Made by a program: the position numbers and the translations under genes
The notes under the pieces: model-generated
What the model saw: the letters and a program-made list of their open reading frames with translations, nothing else
Databases searched by the model: none
What the model was told of the DNA's origin: nothing
Part shown: positions 45,714-57,530 of the stretch, one piece after another
Numbering within the stretch: the first letter of the stretch is position 1
Layout of the letters: every line of letters starts with the position of its first letter
NCBI RefSeq assembly: GCF_027580225.2
Contig: NC_073358.2
Span: 44,288,501-44,352,500, forward strand
Length of the DNA: 64,000 bases
Source of the DNA: Misgurnus anguillicaudatus
Lineage: Eukaryota > Chordata > Actinopteri > Cypriniformes > Cobitidae
Reading direction: 5' to 3'

Positions 45714-46960
45714 AATCATAGCATTATTACGTTTTTACAACTACAAAATGTACAATATTTACAAATCTTTCATTCCATAAAGATGGCTGTATAATTTCCC
45801 ATTTACCATTTTAACAATAATGTTAACACCGTAACCCTACCCCAAACCCTAATCCTAAACCTTTTATACAAAAATGTAAAAAAATACGTAATGTATTCTT
45901 TTATATTCTGCAATGTAATGGACGGAAATGTGTACGAAAATTTTAGTAACAATATAGCAAGATTTTATAAGCCGCTAATACAGTGCTACCCCTAAACCTA
46001 CCCAATAAATATGACTAAAAACATGTCATTTATACGATAGGAATACATACAAATCTGAACATCAGCAAAGCTCTTAATACATAAATAATACATTTAGTTC
46101 TGTCAACATGTCGATATTATACGTATCAGTGTGTATGAAAACGTAAGTAAAAGTTCATTTACCAAAATGTATGTAAAAAATAAAATAAAATACACACATA
46201 TGGGCTGTTTACACTTGGTATTAAGATGTGTTTTCATCGATCGGATCACAAGTGAACGAGAGAGACGCATTACGTTTACACCTGGTATATAAATCCATCT
46301 CTTTTGTCCACTTACGAACGCTTCTGTCCTGAATACTGTGAGGGGGTGGCCTGCCAAGACGGTGGGCGAGTCTCTCTGCTGTCATTTAAACGCAAGCGGG
46401 TTTAAATGGACGCAAACTAATATTAAGTCGGAGTCCGCTGCTTGTGTTGTAAGTAAACATGCTGAACAGTGTTTTGTACATGTATATGTTAGAGCTTTCT
46501 CTGAATTTTCAGCGCAATTGATTAAATAAGATCGCGCAACTTTTAAAAGTTAAAAGTTTAAAGCTTACAAAAACTGAAACTGCGGAGATCAGCCGCTTTT
46601 ATTTTATCAATGAAAGGCTAATAGCGCTGTACACCATGTGTTCGCACCAGAAGTCAGAAAAGATGTTAATCATTGTGCTCAGTACTTCAGATTAGATAAA
46701 TGGGCGAAGAGAAGGCGGTTGCGTGTGGATGTTCGAACACATTCAACCACATGTGCGTTTACACTATAAAAGCAATCCGATTGAAAGTGTTTTCGACTAC
46801 CTCTGAATGTGGTTGAAAGTGGTCAAAAGTAGATGAGCTTAAAACATTTTGTACACAGTTTACACCGGGCATTAACGTCAGCCACTTGTGATCCGATCGA
46901 CAAAAACGCATGTTAATGCCAAGTGTAAACAGCCTCATATTCTCATGAGATCATGTTGGA
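45714..46960. repeat. CAACCTGATCTCATG-type repeat split by a later element
   Basis: ATTACGTTTTTACAACTACA, CCCCAAACCCTAATCCTAAA and TACCCCTAAACCTACCC at 45724-46010 resemble the interior of that repeat group. ATTCTCATGAGATCATGTTG at 46941-46960 is a right end. The 46202-46934 element lies between. Left border not resolved. Confidence 0.4.
46202..46934. mobile_element. GGGCTGTTTACACTTGG inverted-repeat element
   Basis: Left end GGGCTGTTTACACTTGGTAT, GATCGGATCACAAGTG and right end CACTTGTGATCCGATCGACA, GCCAAGTGTAAACAGCC are inverted repeats, 733 bp. The interior segment 46430-46760 also occurs, reverse-complemented, at 37335-37690. No transposase frame. A precise duplication is not visible. Confidence 0.75.
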
Positions 46961-47071
46961 TAATAATATTAACCGAATGCTCTCGGCAAGTATTATATAT
47001 TTATCAAATACTTTTGCTTCAAAATCTTGGCCTTGGTTCATTCATAAATAGCGGATTGTTGAAAAAATCCA

Positions 47072-47787
47072 TTAAAGGAATAGTCTACTCATTTTTAATA
47101 TTAAACTATGTTATTACCTTAACTAAGAATTGTTGATACATCCCTCTATCATCTGTGTGCGTGCGCGTGGGCGCTGGAGCGCGCTGCGGCGCTTCGATGG
47201 CATTTGGCTTGGCCCCGTTCATTCAATGGTACCATTTAGAGAGAAAGTTAGAAGTGACCAAACACATCAATGTTTTTCCTATTTAAGACGAGTAGTTATA
47301 CGAGCAAGTTTGGTGGTATAAATTACAAAATTGGTATAAATTTCTAAGCGGATTTCAAAGAAAAATTTTACTTTTGGGAGTACTTCGACTCGGCGCAGTA
47401 ACACCCTCCCTCTCCCATTATGAGAGGGAGAAGGGGAGCGGACTTTTCAGGCGAGTCATAGTACTCCCAAAAGTGCTATTACGCCATATAATATAGTTCC
47501 TCTTTTAAATCCGCTTAGAAAAACGCTACGTTTTATTTTGTACCACCAAACTTGCTCGTATAACTACTCGTCTTAAATAGGAAAAACGTTGATGTGTTTG
47601 GTCACTTCTAACTTTATCTCTAAATGGTACCATTGAATGAATGGGGCTAAGCTAAATGCTATCGAAGCGTCCCAGCGCGCTCCAGCGCTTACGTGCACGC
47701 ACACAGATGATAGAGGGATGTATCAACAATTCTTAGTTAAGGTAATAACATATTTTAATATTGAAAATGAGTAGACTATTCCTTTAA
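47072..47787. mobile_element. palindromic TTAA element, second family
   Basis: Left end TTAAAGGAATAGTCTACTCA and right end TGAGTAGACTATTCCTTTAA. The arms pair over about 300 bp with some divergence (ACATCCCTCTATCATCTGTG left, CACAGATGATAGAGGGATGT right; GTAGTTATACGAGCAAGTTT left, AAACTTGCTCGTATAACTAC right). The centre contains CTTTTGGGAGTAC and its complement flanking CCCTCCCTCTCCCATTATGA. TTAA at both borders, no transposase. A fragment is at 21470-21600. Confidence 0.88.
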
Positions 47788-49224
47788 GAGTTTGATAAAA
47801 AAGCTAATTTACAAGAAAACATGTCAGACGGGTTTTAAATCTGAGCTCTTCATATCCAAACACTTATACCACGGGTCTGTTGAATGCTGCATTCTGATTG
47901 GCTGAGAAATGTTCTATGGGTGTTGATTATTTTTCTGTAAACCGCACACCTAATTTTTCAAATGTCTTAAAAATAGGCACCAGAGCAATGTTTGTGGTAA
48001 CCGTGGTATAAGCGGAATAATTGACTCCGGTCCTTTGAATTATTTGAAAATAATGCACACCTGCGGTGTAACGGCACGACGCGAACCTTGGTGTGCATTA
48101 TTTTCTTATAATTCAATGGCTCGTCGTCAATTATTCCTTACATATATAATGCAATAGATATAAACCATCCATTGTATAACAGGATCTTAAGAGTAAAAAC
48201 CAAGAAATGTACATGTAGAGTTCAATAGGGGAGAAAGAGGAGATGCACAAAAGATAATCAGAACCAAACCACATTTCCTGGCAACTGATATGAAGACAGA
48301 ATGAAATCCAGTCAATGCCCTCGTACAACACACAGCTCAATTTTCCCTCTCTTGCAGGAGATAAAGCAAAAGCCGATGTTTTATTAGACTTTAGTTTGCG
48401 AAGGGGTTGCAAGGTGGTTTACCTACAGGCCCAGCTCTCATAACTCCCATCCAAACTGAGGCTTCTGCTAAAATGTTCATTGTATCTCTAGAGATTGATC
48501 GGGTTTGCTCTCATAGCTTGTAAAGTTTTATTAGAATCTCAGTATATATCCAGAGACACTCTCTCGAAGAGCCGACCGCGAAACTTTTACTTTCAGTAAA
48601 TACCTCGAACAATAAAGCACCTGTAATTGTTCAGTCGAGAGCATCGATCGAGCAGGCGAGACGGAAAGAAAGTCTATTGACTGAAAAAAGTCTATTGCTG
48701 AGTCTAGAGTATAGATGACTGTTAAAATAACTGCATCGGAAGGACAGTGCATGTCTGACCTCCTATAGTCACACTCTGTACTCTAGCCTAGACAGATAGA
48801 GCGAGACAGAACCAAGCAGGAAGAGACAGAAATAGAGACATAAAAGGAAAAAACGGACAGATGGAAAAAAACAAGGAATAGGAAAGGAATGATTGACAGT
48901 TGGCGTCTGGCTGAAGGATGTTGCGGTGGAGACGTTTGCAGCTGGCATCTTAAGAAAGCAGAAAGTCAATATTACTTACAAGCCAAACACAAATTCTTAA
49001 ATGGGTTGTTGCAAAAGTTTACAGTCAAAAAAACTCCATATTATATAGTTTAACCAAACATGAAGATTCCCAGCAAGCAATAGCCAGTCATTCAACATCT
49101 ACAGTAGGTATAGACCCGATACAGTCCAGCTGTAACCCACTTCCAGCCAAAAGTCATTTTGCCAAAATAACTCACGTATTTCAAACAAGCGTCATAACCA
49201 GAAGCTAGTTATTAAAGTTTAGGT
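47788..49224. other. no gene recognised
   Basis: Contains a GATTGGCTGAGAAATG word near 47899 and a mirror-like AATAATTGACTCCGG...CGTCGTCAATTATTCC pair (48017-48138) that may mark a small relic. The 93- and 73-codon minus-strand frames have no domains. Confidence 0.35.
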
Positions 49225-49702
49225 TTAAAGAGCACCTATTTCATTGCTAAAAAACAACATTATTTTGTGTATTTGGTATAATACAATGTGCTCGGTTATG
49301 GTCTTCCTGAAATGCACTGATTTTGTACAAAGCTCATCGATCTGAAAAGCGCTGTGTCCCAGATTGGCCAGCTTATCTTTACATTGTGACGCTCCTTACA
49401 TGTTTGAAGGATTCGCTCACAATGCAATGCTGACAGGAGTTAACTTATAGGCTGTGAGTCCAAGTGAGAAGAATTGTGATAATGTCGGTCTTGTCTACGT
49501 CAACTGGCATAGAAATTAAACTGTTGCCTACAATCTGTGTGTTAGTTGTAGTCAAAAAAAAAAGATTTATGTTGGAAACGATACCTTGTGTCATCGTTTA
49601 CTTTGGGATTTGTACCTTTTGCATATCGTTAACATGTACTAATACACACTTACACACCAAAGAAAATGTACAAATGTGAATCGGATCATTGGTACTCTTT
49701 AA
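49225..49702. mobile_element. TTAAAGAGCACCTATT family, copy 2 (inverted)
   Basis: Left end TTAAAGAGCACCTATTTCAT and right end GGTACTCTTTAA, TTAA at both borders, 478 bp. It aligns in reverse complement with 14411-14977, for example GACGCTCCTTACATGTTTGA against the GGAGCGTCACATTTCC region. The right terminus has diverged from GTGCTCTTTAA. Confidence 0.75.
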
Positions 49703-49980
49703 AATATGGATATTTTTCTTACAAAATCGCATTGATAACCCAAAGAAGACCTTTCTTAACCCCTTGGAGCCATTACTTCCATTACTTCTGTGAAGGATGC
49801 ACTTTTTGGGGGTTTAAAGTCAGATGTTGCTCCCTGATCCCTGTTTTCTACCATTATAAAGCTCGGAAAAGCAACTCCAAATGTGTTTTTCTTAAAGATG
49901 ATGGACGTATGTATCTTGGATTGCTTGAGGGTGAGTACATCATGGGGTAATTTTGATATTTGGGAGGAGTATAAATTTTA
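49703..49980 (+). repeat. half copy of a palindromic-type TTAA element
   Basis: AAGAAGACCTTTCTTAACCC, CTGTGAAGGATGCACTTTTT and GAGGGTGAGTACATCATGGG occur in the order seen in the right arm of the 42280-43112 element and its relatives. The other arm and the terminal TTAA are absent. The 94-codon frame 49666-49950 is a shadow. Confidence 0.6.
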
Positions 49981-50333
49981 ACAGACAGCCCAAATTTTGC
50001 CTTCGTCTGGTCAGTGTTTGGATGGCTATTTACCTAATTTCATGCCATCCTAGATGTATAAGACTTCCTTGACTTTGCTGTTTCTCAGCACATCCATCAA
50101 AGTTATCCGAATGGATTAAAATATGTCTTTCAAAATCAAAAGATGTCTGTGATAAAAAACATTAATATTTCGAGCTCATTTGGCAACCGATATGTTGCAC
50201 ATATATAGCATCGTAGGAGATAAATTAAGTGTAAATTAAGAGTAAATTAAAATAATCATAATCATAATTATTTAACACAATTATGCCATGACTTTTAAAA
50301 CATGCATTTATTTAACCTTTTTATTATAAAGGC

Positions 50334-50778
50334 TAGGGATGTTCCGATCGATTGGCCGATAATGCTTGCTATGCTTTTCAATGAATTACGACGAAATCCC
50401 ACTGCATCCAAAAGCCAGGGGGCGCTCTCGTGCAGAAACTCAAAATGCGCTGTAGACGAAGAACAATACACAGGCAGCTATGATAACACGCAGCTCCAGA
50501 AAATGTCTTAAGGATATATTTATATTGCGGTTCTTCAAACCTTTTCAGGTAGTTTCATGGTAATAAAGAATTTGTATAATGATTATGTTTGATGAGTGTT
50601 GCTTTTTCAAATGCATGTTACAAACTACTCAAACTAACAATGATTTTAGATCGATAAGGACTTACTGATTAAAAACCGTAGTACATGAAATAGCTGTGAA
50701 TAAGATCGGCTGTCCGATTCAGAATAGTGATCGGCCACGTATTTTTAGTGGAGATCGGTATTGATCGGAACATCACTA
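50334..50778. mobile_element. hAT element (TAGGGATGTTCCGATC) with perfect 8-bp duplication
   Basis: Left end TAGGGATGTTCCGATCGATT and right end GATCGGAACATCACTA are inverted repeats. ATAAAGGC flanks both ends exactly (50326-50333 and 50779-50786). 445 bp, with no transposase. CCAGGGGGCGCTCTCGTGCA lies in the interior. A truncated relative is near 12518. Confidence 0.92.
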
Positions 50779-50934
50779 ATAAAGGCCTTTCGAAAATTGT
50801 GTTTTCATTGCCTATATTTAATTTTCTCCAACTCAGCTTTGACTTTTATCCAGAGATAAAGCGTGAACACGATGAGAGATGTTGCGCGCTGGGGTGGCGT
50901 TGCGTTTTTCTGCGGGTTAAAGATAAAAGTATTT

Positions 50935-51040
50935 TGTTGACTAGTTATTGGTATTTGGGCTGTGAGTCACTGGGATGGTGATAGTTTTGAATGTCGATTG
51001 GGATGGTTTTGATTCACAAATCTGGCAACCCTGGCTGTGT
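50935..51040 (+). repeat. dispersed repeat, copy 3 of 3
   Basis: TAGTTATTGGTATTTGGGCT, GTCACTGGGATGG and AATCTGGCAACCCTGG correspond to 28320-28500 and the minus strand of 9156-9420. Confidence 0.65.
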
Positions 51041-52752
51041 GCTTGCGCAGACGTTCGATTCAGATTATATAGAATGTACATGTAAACCAACATTTTAATT
51101 AGATTGCAATGTTTAGGGTGAATGTAAACTGTATATCATAACCTTCAGTCGGATTGACTACATTTTTTGCATCTAATCATAGTTAGTAAAAAATGACATC
51201 TGAAAAGACACAAACACAGTTGTTTATGCGATTGACCTTATTGAATATGCATTTGTGGGAGTTTCTCTTTCAAACACAGCATTTATGGGAGGAGAATATG
51301 ATTTGCGTTTGTCAGCAAAAGGAAAAACCACCAACAATCAAGAATGCAAGATAAAAAGGTGTCATGGCTCTACAATAAAAAAAAATTGGTTAATGGAAGA
51401 CAATGGGGCAAAAACAGCCACTAACAATAAATGAGTGAGAAAACAATAAAAACTGATGCAACACAAAAACTAAAAATGCATCAAAGCCAATATTTTTACT
51501 AATCTTTGACATGTCCAAGACAAGTCCACAATCACTTTTTATATTGAAAATTGGTCATCTTGTGTTTTTTCTCCAAATCAGTGACACCACTTATGAACTT
51601 GGCAATTAAAGAGTTAAAATCATGACATTTTTGTGAAGATTTGGTAGTTTTGATGTATGAAATAAAAGGAAAAATGTATTTATCTGATACATTTTACAGC
51701 TATTTAATTTAGTGGCACTAACAACACGAAAGTAAATTTGCCCACAGTATATCGTTACGTTTTTTTTTTTATTTCAAAGCATTTTCCTAAAATATGTGTA
51801 AATATAAGATTTGACACCAAAAATCATTCAATTTGCTGAAACAGAGAAAAAGTTGTGGCCAAATTAAGAGTAAAACATCCCCAACAACGCATAAGGGTTA
51901 ACCTGTGTTCTTTGGCCCTCTTCAGGATTCAGTAAGTCTTCAAGATTACTTGAAAACTCCGTTGGAAATATATTTAGATGCACAGGATTACTAGAAAACA
52001 CAGTTTGGGTAATGTTGAAAATCATCTCTGCATGACTGTGGCTCTAGAGGGTAAAAGACTCAATCACAAAAATCGTTTTTTTTTCTGGACCCACACTTGC
52101 ATGCTGTGTTGTTGTGAACTTTGTCCAGACAGTATCAATCTTCTGCATAATGTTTAAAGAAAATCTCTCTCAACGTTAGCCTTCACACCCTCGAGGGGAG
52201 TTTCACAGCTTTAGCGTCATGCTAACTCGTTCACAATAGGCTTTGGAGAAACTGTGCAAATCGCAGTGGCTTAGGAGTGCTCCCGAACAATGGCTACTTG
52301 TGTGTGTCGTGAATTCCTACTGCTAGCATATGGCCGAACTTCTCCTTTTCATTCTGACAAAACTGCCGTGCTGTGTGTGTGTGTGATAAAAGAAATGGTT
52401 TGTGGTGAACTTGTGGTGACAAATTGAACCCACCAATACTACCTCAGGCAACAGGCACATATTCTCTCTATACTGTAGTAGATTATAAAGGTTAAGATCG
52501 GATAAACGGCTTTTATTGTGATGTTAGCTGGTTTTAAATTAGTTGTTACATGAGCTTAACTCATTAAAAGAGTCTTTATAAATCTAGATATGAACAAATT
52601 TTGTATCTGCTAGGTAATTACTATATAGGGTCAGACTTTTACTTAATTTTTTATATTTATCTGCATTAGAGCTACAAATAAAATCTAAGCCATTTTAACA
52701 TCTTTCCTAAACCAATGAGAACGCCTGCCTTGCTAAAATTTACCACAGTAAC
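51041..52752. other. no gene seen
   Basis: AT-rich DNA without open frames of note. A short (GT)n run lies at 52373-52384. No transposon borders recognised. Confidence 0.4.
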
Positions 52753-52756
52753 AACT

Positions 52757-53576
52757 GGGTGATTCTCGCGAAATTATACTTATGAGGTGTCATGAAACAT
52801 TTTGATAAAAAAGTAAATGCAAAGTATCAAAATAATAAGAATACAGTTACAAACATCTCTTCATGTATATTTTGTACATGATTTCAAATGACATCATACA
52901 AACCAATTTTGTTGTTTTTTTCCACATTTAAGGTGGAAATTTTCATTACCGCAACGTGTCCATGACTGGATTTGGGTTCTTTTGATATGGAAATATTTAT
53001 GATTAAAAATAAAAAGCTTCAGTGCATGTTATACTATAAACATTTACAGTAAAGAAACATGTGGTATTTGGTGATCATTGGTAAATGGAGAGACAATAAA
53101 AAGGAATAAAAATGTGTCCAAAACCAATTTTCTCATCCTCCGCAATAATTTTCAATCATTGTTTAAGCCCTCAAGGAACTAACGTTTTCAAAAAAAAAAA
53201 TTGTTGGAAGGGACATAATTGACTGTGACATTCAAGATGGCTACCAGGTAAGCAGTTCTTATTTTTTCTCTCCAGATAAAAGTTTAAATTTTGTTTGTCG
53301 TAGTACCTAGACAACTTTTTAGTTCTCATTACCGAAACATGAGTTTGTAAATGCATATATTTAATGAAATATGATGTTGCGGTAATGATAATTTTTATAA
53401 TGATAATCTAAAAATTGTAAATAATTCTATAGGAAATATTTTTAAATCCTCTAAAATAATAATGGTTATAGGAAGTTCAGACCTTTATCTTATATGTGCC
53501 AAAAAATGGCTTCAAGGGCTTTTTAAAAATTCTGATGCTGGACACCTTCTAAGTCTGGATTTCGTAAGAATCACGC
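52757..53576. mobile_element. GGGTGATTCTCGC element with 4-bp target duplication, copy 2
   Basis: Left end GGGTGATTCTCGCGAAATTA and right end GGATTTCGTAAGAATCACGC. AACT flanks both sides (52753-52756, 53577-53580). About 820 bp and visibly similar along its whole length to 24325-25133, with small indels only and in the same orientation. Confidence 0.87.
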
Positions 53577-53580
53577 AACT

Positions 53581-55904
53581 ATGTACAAAACTACAACTTT
53601 GCATATAAAGATTTAACTTTTCCCACATGACAAATACTGTAGTATACTATAGCATTTACTATAGTAATCTGTAGCAAAATTCCTAGATACTAGAGTGTTT
53701 TTAAACTTTACTTAAGCTGCTTCTTCTTCTTTGTTGGTGCGTTTACTGGCCAAGCTTCTTCTTTGGCTGTTGCTACTGTGGGTTACATACGTGGATACTG
53801 CCTACTAGCGGTCTGCATGTGTAATTACCTGGACAATGACGCAGACTTATATGAAAACCGACACGTAGCCGTATGACCTACGCACAACTATAATGAGCCC
53901 TTAAGTGAGCTAAGCTGATGGGAGCTGATTTCAATAGCAACAAAGCCTGGCAGAAAAACATTTAGCGAGACAGTATTTTGCATGTCACACAAACACACAT
54001 AAAAGTAAATAAAGTGGGCCTTTATGTGTTAAAACTAGCCCAGCTCTGCTCGACAGATGCGAGGCTGGAGTGCAAACCTTCCAAAAGTCCCAAACTCTCC
54101 AACTGATATGCCTGAAAACAAATAAATGATAACAGATGTGCCTTCCATCTAAAACTGAGAATTTAAAGTTCTGGCCAAAAGATCTCACACACCCAAAATT
54201 CTGACCTTGCGGTTACTATGCTGAACCTGAAAGCTTTACTAGACTTTTGATCGCTGCTTGAATACACTTAGTAATGTTTAATAAGCTTAGCCAAGTGTAT
54301 GTGTGTGTGTGGCTGTCATGTGTATTGTGCTTCCCGTGAGGGTAGATTAAAATAGCGAGCATCAGCATGCCTCTGCACGAATGTGTCTGCGCCAGGGTAA
54401 GGTAAATCTGTGTTTACAAACAGCCCACTGCGGGCCATCGCGTTCTGCAAGATCTTGCCTTTGGGGAGACAACGCAGGTGTTGGTAATGCAATGACCCAT
54501 GTAATCTAAACAGAGAAAAAACACACAAACATCTACTAAAACCTAACGCAACTTCTAAGTAAGAGAGGCTAAGTACACATAAATGATTTTAACCAATCAG
54601 TAAAGGTGAATGGCGCATAAATCATTAATATTAACGAGATGCATACCAAACGCTGCTAGAAGTACATTTCATTAACAACGTAAACAAAAAAAGAACATCA
54701 TGTTTGGCAAAATACCCACTTTATATTGTTATTGTCCATCAATGTTATCCATAAATGACATTTAAATGTTTTATATCCCATAAATGATTTGCATGTGTGC
54801 ATATTTATTATTTGCATATACATTTACTGTACATTTATCGTAAGATTTCCAAGCAGACAAATCAGGTCAATTCTTGTCTTATTATTTCTGTGTAGCGTGT
54901 GTATAGTATGTTTATATGAGACAATAAAGGACAGTTAAACAATAAAAGACCATAAAAAATAAATCTGAATTTGAATTATCCACACAAACCATTTTAACAG
55001 CGCAATTGCAAACCCTACATGAATGTGATCTTGTTTCACACTTTTCATACATTACACCAGATTAGTAAATAATCCTGAGTATGCAGTGTTTCAAGATGTG
55101 TACACTGTACAACTTGTAAATCCTTACGGTCTGATTTGCATTTTTATGAGGTCAGTAACACTGATTGGATGAATAGATCTTACGACTGGCATACGATGCG
55201 TTTAAATAACTTCTGTGAAATGCTGTTGTGTAAATTTACTCTGTACTATTTTAAGTACAGTGTGTTTGCCGTCAAGTTTTTTTCCTCTAAACTAAACAGC
55301 TTGCAAAATTGTATGTGACTGTACAAAGCACATGAATATTTATCAATTAAGCTCTGGTTTTACAGAAACTACTGCTAAAGAACTTGCTGTAACCAATAAC
55401 ATGCAATTGCATAGTGACAATCTATAAAAAAAGTGAAATGTTGCTTAACCCAGAGTTCAAAGTGGCTATAGCCAAAGGTTATCTGTGAAAAGCCTTCTGC
55501 ATTCAAGAACAAAGTGCAATGCAAAATTCCAAAACAGTTTACCTCCCTTTTCTTCAAGGGCTAACAACACTAGATAAATGTTTAAGTAATTCACAAAAAA
55601 ATATATATTATTCAAGGATGCCGACTAGTATTGTCTTTTAGTTTAGGTTTAAGAAATGCATGCACATGTATGTGCACTTTCCTTATCATACTGCATGTGA
55701 ATGACTGCCATTCACCCAACTGTTTCACAGAAAGAATTGTTTGTATTTTATTTGTGTTGCATGTAATACAGTGCTTGAGATTTACAACCGGTTCGTGCTT
55801 CTGCAAGTTCACCTTTCAACAGACCAGCAGAGATGGAAATCGAAACCCACTTCACACCACAACTACAGCTGTGCAACAATTTACAGCCTGACAATAAACT
55901 TGAC

Positions 55905-55908
<4 letters not shown>
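53581..55908. other. no gene recognised
   Basis: A small inverted word pair ACTATAG at 53647-53665 may be a relic. The rest, including short frames of 60-86 codons, shows no domains. A brief (GT)n run is at 54300-54310. Confidence 0.35.

Positions 55909-55979
<71 letters not shown>
55909..55979. repeat. (AG)n microsatellite
   Basis: About 71 bases of uninterrupted AG dinucleotides, producing RERERE peptides in all overlapping frames. Confidence 0.97.
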
Positions 55980-55982
<3 letters not shown>

Positions 55983-56382
55983 AAAAATATGGTCGAAATA
56001 AAACCAAGACTATGTGTAAAAACAAAGTACCAATTCCAATTCTATTTTATACCCCTATGCCTACCCCTCACCCCTTGAAACAGAATGGAAAGGAGAAGGG
56101 TTCAAAATATTCCCTTAAGAAATGGGAGACCACTACTACAACATCATATGACATTATACAACACAAAGTAGATTCATTGTTTATTACAAACTTAAAAGAA
56201 GCCGCATTCACCTGCAGTCATATGCATTTAGTTACCCTGGACTTTTTCGCCAAAAGCAGCACACTACACCACACACCCCGCTGTTGGCGATTCAGTGTGG
56301 TCTCCCTTCCATCTATTCACGTTCAGGTTCCCCCCGTCTGTTAACAATCGCTGTAGTGGACAATCTGAATGATTGGGAGTTT

Positions 56383-57530
56383 TCCCGGGATGTGATCAGA
56401 CCGGGGGAACGAGGACACTATCAGACCGGGGGATCCAGGACGCGATCAAACCGGGGGAACCGGGACGCATTCTGTCAGGGGGAACTGTGACGTGTTCAGG
56501 CAAGGGGAACCGTAACGCGATCGTACCGGGGTAACCAGGGTGCAATAGTCGTAGGGGAACCAGGACGCGATCAGACGGTAGAACCGGGACACGATCAGAA
56601 ACGGGGACCGAAACGCAATCAGACCAGGGGGACTGAAACGCGATCAGACGTGGGAAACGGGACGCGATCATAACCAGGACGCGATCAGATGGGGGAACCG
56701 GGAAGCGATCAGAACCAGGATGCGATAAGACAGGGTGAACCAGGACGCGATCAGATGGGGAGAACCGGGACGCGATCAAACGGGGAAACCGGGATGCGAT
56801 TAGAGTGGGGAACCGGGACGCGATCAGATGGTGGAACAAAGACACGATCAGACGGTGGAACCAAGACACGATAAGAAGGGGGGACCGGGACACAATCAGA
56901 ACATGGGAACCGGGACTCGATCAGACCGGGGAACCGGGACACGATCGGACCGGGGAACTAGGATGCGATCAGACCAGGGGAACCAGGGCACGTTCTGTCA
57001 GGGGGAACCGGGACGCGATCAGACAGTGGAACCGAGACGCAATAAGACTGGGGAGACCGGAACACGATCACACCTGGGGGGCGGGACGCGATCAGACCGG
57101 GAGCAATGAAACTCAATCAGACCGGGGGGACTGAAACGCAATCAGACGGGGGAACAGGGACACGATCAGACGGGGGGAACCAGGACGCAATCAGACATGG
57201 GGACCCGGGATGCGATCAGAGTGGGGTACCAGGACGCGATCAGACGGTGGAACCAAGACACGATCAGACGGTGGAACCAAGACACGATCAGACGGGGGAA
57301 CCGGGACACAATCAGAACATGGGAACCGGGACGCGATCAGACCAGGGAACCGGGACACGATTGGACCGGGGAACTAGGATGCGATCAGACCAGGGGAACC
57401 AGGGCACGTTCTGTCAGGGGGAACCGAGACGCGATAGTTGGGGGGAACCAGAACGCGATCAGACAGTGGGACCGGGACGCAATCAGACCTGGGGGGCCGG
57501 GACGCGATCAGACCGGGGGGATAGGATGCA
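56383..57530. repeat. GC-rich 24-26 bp minisatellite with higher-order repeats
   Basis: The unit is close to GATCAGACCGGGGGAACCGG followed by GACGC and is repeated about 45 times with variants (GACGGTGGAACCAAGACAC, GAACATGGGAACCGGGAC, CAGGGCACGTTCTGTCAGGG). A block of several variant units recurs with a 416-bp offset (56950 with 57366, 56994 with 57410), a higher-order repeat. Frames are open in more than one phase and on the minus strand (165 codons at 56396-56893) because the unit rarely contains stops. Peptides such as GTRSDGGT repeats are therefore not evidence of a gene. Confidence 0.95.

Noticed and set aside
45311..45715. 134-codon plus-strand frame, the second longest in the window
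   Set aside because: It starts inside and runs out of the right border of a TTAA transposon (45233-45626), has no recognisable domain and no paralogous frame.
24723..53356. Shared MHLQT-starting minus-strand frame in the two GGGTGATTCTCGC copies as a transposase remnant
   Set aside because: The frames stay similar only for about 20 residues before indels shift them, and the peptide shows no catalytic motif; similarity is explained by DNA identity of the repeat.
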